Shown here: positions 1-10,070 of the stretch, piece by piece
Position numbering within the stretch: the first letter of the stretch is position 1
Layout: each line of letters opens with the position of its first letter
NCBI RefSeq assembly: GCF_026210795.1
Contig: NC_089445.1
Span: forward strand, 3,038,001-3,102,000
Direction of reading: 5' to 3'
DNA from: Rhizophagus irregularis
Lineage: Eukaryota > Glomeromycota > Glomeromycetes > Glomerales > Glomeraceae
Length of the DNA stretch: 64,000 bases
Notes under the pieces: generated by a model
What the model was told of the DNA's origin: nothing
What the model saw: only the letters and a program-made list of their open reading frames with translations
The model's database searches: none
Position numbers and translations under genes: made by a program

Positions 1-1340
1 TTACAAGGACAAAAATGTCCTCAAATTATGAGAACAGCAATAACATTAATATTATGAGGACAATAATATCATCAAAATTATGAGGACAAAAATGTCCTAA
101 AAATTATGAGGATAGCAATATCATCAAAATTATGAGGACAAAAATGTCCTCAAAATTATGAGGATAGCAATATCATCAAAATTATGAGGACAAAAATGTC
201 CTCAAAATTATGAGGATAGCAATATCATCAAAATTATGAGAACAATAATATATATTATCAAAATTATGAGGACTAAAATGTCCTTAAATTGCAAGGACAT
301 CAAATTTATAAGGACAACAATGTATGTTCTAAATCTACAAAAACAACAATGTCTCAAAATTATGGGGACAGCAATATCATTAAAATTATATGGACAACAA
401 CATCCTCAAATTACAAGGACAAAAATGTCCTCAAATTATGAGAACAGCAATAACATTAATATTATGAGGAAAATAATATCATCAAAATTATGAGGACAAA
501 AATGTCCTCAAAATTATGAGGACAACAATATCATCCAAATTATGAGGACAAAAATATCATCAAAATTATGAGGACAAAATATCATGAGAACAAAAATGTT
601 CTCAAATTTACAAGGACAACAATGTATGTATGTTCTCAAAATTTACAAGGACAACAATGTTCTCAAAATTATAAGAATAGCAATATTATCAAAATTACAA
701 GGACAAAAATGTCCTCAAACTTATAAGAACAGTAGAGGACAGCAATATCATTAAAATTACGAGAACAATAATATTATCAAAATTATGAGGACAAATATGT
801 CAGGACATCAAATTTATAAGGACAACAATGCATGTTCTCAAAATCCACAAAGACAACAATGTCCTGAGGACAGCAAAATCTTCAAAATTATAAGGACAAG
901 AATGTCCTCAAATTACAAGAACAAAAATGTCCTCAAATTTACAAGGGCAATGGTATTCTCAAAATTTACAAGGACAACAGTGTCCTCAATATTTACAAGG
1001 ACAACGATGTCCTCAATATTATGAGGTCAAACATGTCCTCAACTTACAAGGACAACAATGTCCTCAAGATTATGAGGACAAACATGTCCTCAAAATTTAC
1101 AAGGACAACAATGTTCTCGGACAAATATGTCCTCAAAATTTACAAGGACAGCAATGTCCTCAAGATTACGAGGACAAAAATGTCCTCAAAATTTACAAGG
1201 ACAGCAATGTCCTCAAGATTATGAGGACAAAAATCTCTTCAAAATTTACAAGGACAACAATGCCCTCAAAATTATGAGGACAAAAATGTCCTCAAATTTA
1301 TTAAGACAATAATGTCCTTAAGTTACGAGGATAAAATGTC
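1..1340. repeat. Minisatellite with hairpin-forming unit
   Basis: The stretch is built from degenerate tandem units of roughly 25-27 bases that alternate between an AATTATGAGGACAAAAATG type and a TTTACAAGGACAACAATG type, each followed by TCCTCAA. Within almost every unit AGGACA is followed after a few bases by TGTCCT, so each unit can fold into a short stem-loop. The array begins before the window. Apparent reading frames (runs rich in Lys, Asp, Asn, Val, Leu) are only the repeat read in different frames and are not genes. Confidence 0.9.
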
Positions 1341-1405
1341 TACACTTATAAGGTCACATGATCACTGCTTAGTATTGGCCAATAAAAACCGTGGTTTCCA
1401 TGGAG

Positions 1406-1449
1406 GATATAACCTATGCATTTGAGACACGATGGATAAGGTTATATCC
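1406..1449. repeat. Short inverted repeat
   Basis: GGATATAACCT is followed by its reverse complement AGGTTATATCC with a loop of about 22 bases. It lies directly after the minisatellite. No element ends or target duplication are visible. Confidence 0.5.
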
Positions 1450-1476
1450 TTTGCCGATCAGGCGAATGGGGTGTAC

Positions 1477-1645
1477 ATAAAAGGAAAATTTCCTTAAAAG
1501 GCGATTTTCAAATTCAAAATTTCGAAATTTCGAAATTTCAAAAATCTTAAAAAAAATTTCCTTTTATGGTAATTTTTTTTTGAAATTTCGAAATTTCGAA
1601 ATTTTGAACTTTTAAAATCGCCTTATAAGGAAATTTTCCTTTTAT
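1477..1645. repeat. Fold-back repeat, arms about 64 bp
   Basis: The left arm (about 1477-1540) contains AAGGAAAATTTCCTT, then a GCGATTTT block and TTTCGAAATTTCGAAATTT. The right arm (about 1582-1645) is its near-perfect reverse complement. The loop is about 40 bases of A/T. This resembles a MITE or fold-back element. I could not identify a target-site duplication. Confidence 0.65.
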
Positions 1646-1656
1646 AGGATAGATCT

Positions 1657-1727
1657 ACGTTACACAAAACGTCCAAAAAAGGAAATTTGGTAATACAAAC
1701 TTCCTTATTTGGACATTTGTGTAACGT
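1657..1727. repeat. Palindromic repeat next to the fold-back
   Basis: ACGTTACACAAA plus a GTCC block at the left is mirrored by GGAC plus TTTGTGTAACGT at the right. A third related block (AAAAGGAGATTTTAAAATTC...) follows up to about 1800, so 1477-1800 may be one composite element. Confidence 0.5.
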
Positions 1728-1813
1728 TACATTGCCATAAAAGGAGATTTTAAAATTCAAAAATTCGAAAAATCAATTTTTCGAAATTTTGGCACTTTTC
1801 GTTCAAACGGTAC

Positions 1814-2241
1814 ACCGTAATTTACTATATTAGCTTAGAATTAAAATATATTCCATTAGTTGGTTTAATAAAAAATCAGAAAGTTAAATATGGTGCAAAT
1901 GAATTAGAAATTTAGATAAAATCCTTGAAAAGGAAAATGAAGAAGATTTACTAAAAAGACCATATACATATTGGTCTAAAGAATATAAAAGAACAAACCA
2001 GACAACTATAGGTGAAGTATTGAACAGTGGTATAAGTCAACTGGAATCATATATGAATACAATTTCAAAGGGAAGAGTTGTTGATTATTCTAGTTCAGGA
2101 ATATTTGATGAACGTGTCAAAATAGTAAAATCAAATCCTAATAAATTAAAAGGATTTGTCATTTTAGTAATTGGTTTTCGTCGTATTTTATGGAAACCTG
2201 TTGATGATGTAATATCTAATTATACATATAATATAATTTAA
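1814..2241 (+). pseudogene. Fragment of unrecognised conserved gene, frameshifted
   Basis: Two adjoining reading frames look protein-coding. The first (about 1814-1913) reads through ELKYIPLVGLIKNQKVKYG and then reaches a stop. The second (1912-2241, no ATG of its own) continues as LDKILEKENEEDLL and ends FRRILWKPVDDVISNYTYN. The join needs a one-base shift near 1912. The absence of a start codon and the frame change indicate a decayed 3' part of a gene. I do not recognise a named domain. The hydrophobic FVILVIGF followed by RRILW suggests a folded core strand and argues against chance. The left end meets the fold-back repeats, which may have truncated it. Confidence 0.45.
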
Positions 2242-3839
2242 GTATTATTTTAGTTTAGCAATTTAATTAGTAAATTTAAAGTAATCCAAATAATAAATTT
2301 ATGTAAAATTAAATCGTATTTCAATTAAATTTTAAAAAATATGGTTATTTCATTATTCTTCTTAAATTGGATGAGTTTACTATTAGTATATTGTTTGTAT
2401 TTATATAAAAAATTGCAAGGTTTAATACTTTCAGAATAAAGATATAGTAGATAATAAGTATCTGGTATTATACAATAATAATTATATTTTAGTTGTATTA
2501 TAATTAGATTAGTGTATAAAATATTTTTTTTTTGAAATATTTTTAAAAATATACTACTTTATTTTCAATCCAATTATTTACTTAGTTGTTAATATTAGTC
2601 ACATTAGAAATTTCAAACCAATTTTTAGTAGGCTAAATTAAAGATTTTGAACTTTTAAATCTATAATTACTTTTTGTTATTAAAGTTGATCAATAAATTT
2701 ATATTCATTTGGAAATAATATTTATAATATATATTTGGAATTATTTACCTATATATATTGTATACCATTTGTTATTTGTTATGACTACTATATAAAGTAA
2801 AATTTAGATAATAATAAATTATTACAAGTACACTAAGGATCAATTATAAGGAAATTTATAAATATCAAACTTTTATATTTAATTAGCTATCAGACTATCA
2901 ATCTAAGCAATCTTCAGTTAAAATCCTTTAATTACTTCTACTTCTACTATATTTAATTGCTAATCCATTATCAGTAGGATGTTACCAGAAGGTATTTCTT
3001 TTAGTGTATTATATACTAACTTCAAATAATATACAATAAGGTTAAAATTTCAGTTAATATACCAATTTTCTTAATTAAAAATTGTATCTTAAAATTTATT
3101 TCCTTTTGCTCCTTTTTAGTATTGAGAAGACTTATAATAAATTGCACTTTTATTCCTTGAAGAATAACATTTCTGAAAGTAAATAAAATCATTAAATAAA
3201 TAATTTGATTTATTTAAATTTGCAAGTATAACTAATATAATAAAGATTTAAAGATAAAATGGCAACTGACTGCTATTATTAATAAGAAATTTCAACAATA
3301 ATAATAAAAGCAGAATAGGATAGTTTACTTCTTCCATTTTACCTCAATTAAGTTTTAAAATTATTTCCATAATCACTTATAAGGACGCTTGCCAAAACTA
3401 TTTTTTCAAAATTTTAGTTTAGTCAAAATTCAATCTGAACTAATTTTTATAATAAAACTTAATTGCCTAAACTGTTTTTATGCTTTTCTGAAACTAATTA
3501 TAATTTAGGAAAGTTTCAGATTTACCAATTTTTTCATTAAAAATAAAGTTTTTGAGTTTCAGATTTTTGAATTTTATCATTAAATGAGTTTTGGGCAGCA
3601 ACATTAATCACTTATGATCTTACAAATGCATTCAGCTTTTGCAAAAGTTTTAATACTATTATCTAGATCCTTATTGGTATATTGGTAATATTATAAGTGA
3701 TTTACTTTTGATTATTTTAGAAAGTTTAACTAGCTTTTGAAATAGATGTAGTAGTAGTAATTTTCTGACTTTTTTCATATTCTTTAATAACTTCTTGCCA
3801 AAATATTTGCAAATCTTTTTTATGCTGTAAATGCTCTAT
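2242..3839. other. AT-rich intergenic DNA
   Basis: I see no coding exon here. Around 3380-3600 there are several short blocks of the type AAAATTTTAGTTTAG and CAGATTTTTGAATTTTA that look like degenerate repeats. Nothing else can be supported. Confidence 0.6.
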
Positions 3840-3960
3840 ATTTACCTATGAAGTGAAATGGATGAGGATCTCAAATAAAAATATCCATATAATTCACAAA
3901 ATATTACTAATGAATTTCTAAATGAGGTATGAAATTTCTCTATGGATTTTAATTTAACTC
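3840..3960 (+). pseudogene. Relic of a kinase-family first exon (3' end)
   Basis: One frame reads LK, a stop, KYPYNSQNITNEFLNE, followed by GTATGA. This matches the end of exon 1 in the kinase family of this window, where the VALK lysine segment is followed by a NSxNIS-like segment ending in LNE or LHE directly at a GT donor. An in-frame stop and loss of the upstream half show that it is dead. Recognition rests on the pattern, so it is tentative. Confidence 0.45.
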
Positions 3961-4089
3961 GTTTTTTTTCTAGTATAAAATACAATAATTTTTTTTTCAT
4001 ATGTTTTATAGGTTAAGACGTATAATTGCAAGAATAATCTTAATTTATATGGAATAACTAATTTTCAAAAATGGACATTGTGAAAATGT

Positions 4090-4300
4090 GGCGAGCAACA
4101 TATAAATCAATCTGATACAAGCTAGTGTAAAAATTGATAATTTAATTCAAGCAAGATATGCAATTAACAATTAATCCTTACTATGATATATCATTTGAAT
4201 GGGTCCATACGATCAATTTGAGGATATTGTATAAATAGGCAAGGGTGAATTTGCGATGAATTTTTAAATGGGATATGAAATTTCTCCGAAAATTAAATTT
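4090..4300 (+). pseudogene. Second kinase N-lobe relic
   Basis: The segment reads as DISFEWV, a one-base shift, PYDQFEDIV, a stop, IGKGEFA, and then jumps to DEFLNG followed by a degraded donor (GATATG). PYDxF plus EDIVxIGKG is the usual entry to the kinase glycine loop in this fungal family, compare PYDKFKDVEFVAEGGFSEIY at 41.85 kb. Stop, shift and internal deletion mark it as a fossil. Together with the relic 250 bp upstream it suggests an old tandem duplication. Confidence 0.5.
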
Positions 4301-5219
4301 GTTTAAATACTGTACTTCGTTTTAGACAATTTTGGTTTAGGTGAGTTGAGTTAAATAAATTGGTAATAATGTAAAAACATGCATATTTGAGTAAAAAATT
4401 GTAACATGTTACATGTGTCAGTATCAGTTTTACTTGCAAAATTGACTTTATGATAAAACCAGTAATTTTATTTGACAGTAATTAAAAAGATTTTTTTAAC
4501 TATAAGTAAGTATAAATGATATAATGGTATAGGTTATTTATTTCAGAATGGCAGATCAATGGGTCAGTGGCTGGGTTCAGTAAAAATTAGCAGATTGGTA
4601 TATTTGCAGATTACCACAGTTAGTTAGCTAATTTTAACGAATGTTTTGTTTAATAATTTTTTTATTGCTTTTTTTTACTAATGATCATTAAATAATAACC
4701 TTTTATAATTATATTTAATAAATTATTATCATCATGGTTTATTAATAGTTATTAATAAATAATTTTATTGATTTTATTCTGTGGCCTTTTTTTGGCAGAT
4801 AAATGGATCAGCTGCTACAGTAAATTTATTATTTAATGTTAATTATTATTTTTTAAATACTATAATTTAATGATAAATAGTTTTGCTTATATGATAATTC
4901 TAAACATATTTGGCATACTACTAGACAAATATTTTTTCATTTCTTTTGCAGTTTTGCTTCAGAATTTTAAGAATTTCAGATTTGTGTATAAGCATTTTTC
5001 TAAATTACTGTAAATTCACAGTTAGTTGAGTACCCTACAGTAAAAACGTTGGCAGTGAAAAGTTATGTAAGAAACTATATTATCAGTTATATACATGTAA
5101 ATATTAAATATGCATGAGTTCTTTTCATAAAACATAATTAATGAGAAGTAATATATTTATTGATATTTAATTATTATCATATACAGGAAAAAATAAAAAA
5201 TACAATCTTCTGTTGATGA
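4301..5219. other. AT-rich intergenic DNA
   Basis: No gene is visible. It lies downstream of the minus-strand kinase and should contain its 3' untranslated region and terminator at the right-hand side. Confidence 0.6.
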
Positions 5220-7063
5220 TTAAAAATTTAAACCACAGCGAGTGTCAATATCAAGATTAATTTCTTCAGTGATATAATCTATGTAATAAACAAAATTAAT
5301 TAATTCGTAAATTTATAATTTAATTAAAACATAACGATGAGTAATATATAATTTATACTAACCATTATTGCTAGATTGTATATTATTATCAATATCTAAT
5401 TCAAGTTCTGTTGTCAAATAATCTAAAAGTTAATAGTAATTAATTTACATATATATAAAATATTAAAAAAATCATTTTACCATTATTTTCATTTTCAAAT
5501 AATTTGACCTTTTTGTTGATTTTTTCTAAAAAATTTTTAAATTCAAAATAAATTAATAGTTGAAAAAATCAAACAACTCGATCAGTTGTATAAAATGTTT
5601 ATAGTACCTTCAAGCAGGCTATCATTAAATTTTCTTTTGTCTTTAGGTCGTAAATTTTTTGAATAGTATACAAAAGTTTAATAATCGTACAGAAACAATC
5701 AAATGATTTAAAAGTCGAATTACTTACCAAATTTTAAACTAATACTTTGACTTCTTAAACTTCTTGTAGATTCTGCAGAGCTGATCATTGCACTTAAAGG
5801 TCTGCTTTTATATACAGCACCTGGATTATTTGTTATTGGCCCGATATCTGGTGAATTAATGATTTTAGTTGGATTATTTTTTTCATGTTCATAACTCAAT
5901 TTATCATATCTAATAATCGTTCAAGTTCATGAGCTGTTGGTCTTTTATTTGGATCATAATGCCAACATTTTTGCATTAATTCAACATAACCTTCAGGTGC
6001 ATTTGTAACAATTGGAGGACGAAGACCAACACATATTTTAATAATAAGTTCTGCATCATGATTTTGGCCCCAAAAAGGCTTTCTGCCTGTCATTAATTCC
6101 CACATAATCATACCAAAGCCATATATGTCTGAAGCTTTAGTATATTTTTGTCCTTGAAAAATCTCAGGGGAAATATATGGAATAATTCCATATATTTCAT
6201 TATCTTCATTATCATTTAATGGTTTACTTATTCCTAAATCACCCGTTATTACTTCTAAAATAGAAGAAATAAAAATATTTCCGCTATGATAATCTTTATG
6301 AATAACATTTGCAGCATGTATATTTTTAATCCCAGTTGCAATATCTCGTAACATCTTTAACTTATCTTCCCAACTAATATTAAAAAAACGTTTAGCTATA
6401 TAATGTGTAAGATCTCCTAACTCATAATATTCTGTAATTATCATAAAATTTTGTTGTGTGATCCCTTGATGTATATTGACATAATTGCCACCTTTTAAAC
6501 TAATATCATAAAATATTTTGAGCTGTAAATAAAAAAATTATAAAATATTATTTTCATATATTAATAATCGGAAATCAAATAGGACATTATACCTCATGTA
6601 AGTCTTTAGAACTGATGTTTTTGGAATTGTTGAGCTCCTTGAGAGCGAATATCTCCGTACCTTCATAGCGACTAAACCTGTGTTTATTCGGATTCCAATT
6701 AGTTGTTAGGCCATCAACACAAGTGGCTTTATATATTTTACTGAATCCCCCTTCAGCAATAAATTCTACATCTTTGAATTTATTATAAGGAACAAATATC
6801 ATTTTACCACGTGGTATAGAGCTATTTGTAATTGTATACCTTATAAAATCATCAATAACTTTATTTCCACTTGGTATAATAATTTTATTTGCTTCATAAC
6901 ATAAACAACAAATTTGATGAGTTTCACTAAAATATCTTTTATTTCGATTGCATTCACTACATTTTTTATATTTGGATTTTGATTTAAATGTATTTTGTGC
7001 TATATTAACTGAAGACGTGTTATCCAAGTCAATTTTTAGTTTATAATTAATTTGTTGATCCAT
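5220..7063 (-). CDS. Serine/threonine kinase, Cys-rich N-terminus, modular tail
   Basis: Likely a TKL-like kinase of the expanded Glomeromycotina family. Exon 1 (7063-6593) starts at an ATG, encodes a Cys-rich stretch (CSECN, then CCLCYE at about residues 35-55), the glycine loop GGFSKIY and the ATP-binding lysine FALKEL. Exon 2 (6522-5728) has the catalytic loop IHKDYHSGNIF (HKD in place of HRD), GDLG in place of DFG, SPE and DIYGFGMIMWELMTG. The catalytic Asp and Lys are present, so activity is plausible. Tail exons at 5640-5608, 5525-5481, 5422-5363 and 5278-5220 all join in phase 1 and end in a stop. Near 5925 the frame in exon 2 shifts by one base: read straight, the protein ends after the kinase domain (365 residues). 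Read past it, the tail DIGPITNNPGA and the small exons follow. This is either a real truncation or a sequencing error. Confidence 0.8.
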
Positions 7064-7077
7064 GATAAATTACTAAA

Positions 7078-7262
7078 TTTCAAAATATGATCTCTTTGTA
7101 TTTATATACTTATTTCTCTATTATTAACAGTAAAAATAACATAGTAAGGTTATTGAAGAATTCTTTATTTGAATTCTGGAAATTTTGCTAGAAATTTCCA
7201 TTAATTAAACGCTTTTCTCCTTTAATAAGTGATCAGCTTGATGATTAAAATAAATTAACCTT
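7078..7262 (-). promoter_or_regulatory. Conserved upstream block of the kinase gene
   Basis: Read on the minus strand this contains CATCAAGCTGATCA, then CAAAATTTCCAGAATTCAA and AAGAATTCTTCAAT, then a TATA-like TATATAAATA followed by GAGATCATATTTT just before the start codon. The same blocks in the same order precede the kinase pseudogene at 41.65 kb, 34 kb away. Conservation over this distance suggests a shared promoter or a fairly recent dispersed duplication. Confidence 0.55.
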
Positions 7263-8619
7263 TTATGGATTTTATGGATCACAGAATTTGGTGAAAACAT
7301 TCTTAAGAATAATTTCACAAATAGAACGTTCGGTAGTATAAATTTGTAACATGGATTGTATCATCATCTGTACGACGTTTAATAAAAATAGAAATTTGAC
7401 AAAAAATGTAAGGCAATTTAAAATATTTCTCAATTTAATTTCTTGTGAAACAGTTAAAATTTTTTTTATAAATGATCGTATTTTTATAATATGACAAATT
7501 TTAATACATTAATTGTTAATAATTTGGTTTTTATTTATTTATTTATTTATTTATTCATTTAAGGAATTAGTATTTAATCTATTCATTCCATTTTTCTTTG
7601 TCAAAATAAAATAAAATCAGAGATATATACAGTACGAAATATATCTACGGTCGGGCCAAAATTATTATATGTAATGTTCTAAATTCTTTGGGCATTATAT
7701 TTACTGTAAGTTGCACCATTAATACAAACTATACTATTTCCAAGTTAAACAAGATTTTAAGAATAAAAAATTAGTATCATTTATTATCAAAATAAATTCC
7801 GTTTCAAAATTATGAAAATAGTTATATTGATTTTAAAATATTAACAAAATAATATCATATAATATATGACTAAATCTATAAATTCGTTATACGTTTAACA
7901 AATGATTGTAAATCCTTATAATACCTAAAGTATATGAAAATTCTTTATATATGACATGTTGCGACGTATGTATCGGTATTTATAAGTAAATATAATATGG
8001 TATGTTCAAAAAATCATTTTTTCTTATGCACGATCTTTGTAAATACATAGGAATAAATAGTAATGGATGACATTAATAAATAAATTAATCTCTATGTTTC
8101 ACAATGATTTGATACTGATTTGATAATATTATATTCTACTAATGATATGATATCTGTTAATTTATTTACTGATATTCAGATATTCAAAATTTAATGATTT
8201 TTAATATTATATCCTATAATAAAAATTACTTTCTGTTAATCATCATTATTATAAAACAAATCATAATTTTATCCTTTACACGGCTTAAACTGAAAATTTA
8301 AAGTTATGGTCTCTTTTAAAAGAAAATATTTAAATTATCTCATGTTTAACAATTCTATGATATTGAATAATAATAATAGAATAGAATAGCCTCTTGGTAA
8401 AATTCTCGATCTGCTGAAAAAGAATTATTGTGTTTACAGTAGGAACAAATTAAATAAGCTTAATAAATAGTTACGTTGATCTTCATGTCATTCAACCTAA
8501 TTAATCACGTGGTGAAAATTTATTTTAAAATGAAGAAAAACAGGAAAAGATATGTGGTTACTTAAAAAAAAGAGAATTAACGGTAGCGATCAGCGAAATA
8601 AATTAATTTTAGATAATGA
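7263..8619. other. AT-rich intergenic DNA with TTTA microsatellite
   Basis: A (TTTA)n run lies at about 7529-7556. No coding exon or structured element is visible in the remainder. Confidence 0.6.
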
Positions 8620-8781
8620 TGTTGTGCCCCAAATCTCAATATGCCCCAAATTGGCGATAATCATCGATGATTACTATATGTGAAAAGTAATGCTTTGAAA
8701 ATTCTTAAGGCATTATAAAGATGGGCCGATAATTTAGGCCGATCGTTAATTTTGGGGCAATCGTCAACTTGGGGCACAACA
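8620..8781. mobile_element. MITE with GTTGTGCCCCAA ends
   Basis: Terminal inverted repeats begin TGTTGTGCCCCAA and end TTGGGGCACAACA, and imperfect pairing continues inwards for about 40 bp (second block TGCCCC/GGGGCA). The 162-bp element has no reading frame. Flanking ATGA (8616-8619 and 8782-8785) may be the target duplication. The LTR retroelement begins 24 bp to its right. Confidence 0.7.
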
Positions 8782-8805
8782 ATGACTTTAGAAAATCAAT
8801 GCTAC

Positions 8806-9377
8806 TGTTAAGCCAGTTCTTGTATGCTTAAAAATAAGCGTATGGGTATATGGTAAGCAGAAGGATAATTGAATAAAATAAATGTTAAATAATATTAATG
8901 AACGCAAAGTGAAAATAACTATATGTAAATATTAGTAAATGTATCACTGTCGATCAATTTACGAAGGTTACACAATAAAATAAAATGAAATTTCAGTCAA
9001 ATGCGAATACGGTATTGCACACACAGGCATATACACTCAGACGCAATATTTGACTCACAAATATAACAAACTATAAAAATAAAAATGAGATAATTTATTT
9101 AATAAATGCTTTTATTAAAATATAACAGAATTATCTATTATTACATTGATTTAGAACGCATGTATTTATAACAATAAATTCTATGCTAATCATGTTAAGA
9201 ATATTAAATAAATGCTATATATTTAACAAATGTAATATGTTAAATATGTGTTATATATTTAATATGTTGCATATGTTTAACATGTTAAACATATTAAACA
9301 TTCGTAACATTTGCAACATTCGTAACATTCGTAACATTCGTAACATGATCGCCGGTCATGTGATTATTCGATTAACA
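8806..9377 (-). repeat. 3' LTR of the gypsy element
   Basis: It is bounded by TGTTA and TAACA. Inside there is a short internal array of ACATTCGTA units (about 9300-9350) and stretches of TTAAACAT. The open frame rich in Asn, Ile and Arg found in it is only this array read in frame. Confidence 0.92.
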
Positions 9378-9817
9378 CCACTCCCTCCCGGATTTTCAAC
9401 CCCGTTGAAAATTTCGATGGATTTAAAGACCAAATCCTTATATTCTGCCGTACTTAGCTTCCGGATCATAGTGGGGGTTGTATGGGTTGTCCTCATAATC
9501 TGTTCAACTCCGGAGACCTCAAATATATAATAGGTTCGGATAGCAATCGTCCGGAAATGTATAGATAATTGTTGTAGAAATTGACCGCGTCTTGTATTAT
9601 CCCGAATTTCTACTTCCAGAAAATGTCCTAAATAGTAGACATTTGCTAGCATTAATATTCGGTCATCAATGCGCTTGGACCTTTCTATGGCAGCATTGAT
9701 TAAATCAAATTTTTCTTCCAAGCCTGCGGTAATCGTATAAGGTGGCGGATATGCCACAATTTCGGTTGGCTGTAATTGTCGCAAATCTTCCAAGATTCTT
9801 TGATAAGCATTTATTTC

Positions 9818-9823
<6 letters not shown>
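9356..9823 (-). CDS. Additional ORF of the gypsy element, unknown function
   Basis: About 155 residues starting MAEINAYQRILEDL lie between the integrase region and the 3' LTR; the stop codon is just inside the LTR. This is where envelope-like or accessory genes sit in other LTR elements, but I see no membrane segment, signal peptide or zinc motif. The sequence is soluble-looking and probably helical (RQLQPTEIV, FDLINAAIERSKRIDDRI). A run of about 34 A residues precedes the ATG on the coding strand. I do not recognise the family. Confidence 0.6.
9378..9390 (-). other. Polypurine tract of the gypsy element
   Basis: On the element strand GGGAGGGAGTGG lies directly against the start of the 3' LTR. 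This is the expected position and composition of the plus-strand primer. Confidence 0.85.
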
Positions 9824-9864
<41 letters not shown>

Positions 9865-9980
9865 ACAATATATAAATATAATAATAAACAATAAACAATA
9901 AACAATAAACAAAAATAATAATAATAATAAATAAACAAAAAAAAAATAATAAATAACTATATATATATATATATAAAAAT

Positions 9981-10011
<31 letters not shown>
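9824..10011. repeat. Poly-T and simple A/T tracts inside the gypsy element
   Basis: Two homopolymer T runs (about 9824-9857 and 9987-10011, A runs on the element strand) enclose AATAATAAT and TATATATA simple repeats. They separate the integrase ORF from the additional ORF. Their exact lengths may be affected by sequencing. Confidence 0.8.
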
Positions 10012-10012
<1 letters not shown>

Positions 10013-10070
10013 GCATACATTAAATGCATGCATTCATTATATCATCAATCATGCATTCATGCATGATAGT

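Noticed and set aside
236-1312. Several overlapping open frames rich in Asp, Asn, Val and Leu
   Set aside because: They are the minisatellite read in different frames; no codon bias or domain.
1-1340. Possible CRISPR array
   Set aside because: Repeats are contiguous and degenerate with no unique spacers, and the genome is eukaryotic.
9183-9377. Asn/Ile/Arg-rich open frame in the LTR (also at 16049)
   Set aside because: It is the internal ACATTCGTA array of the LTR; both LTRs contain it.
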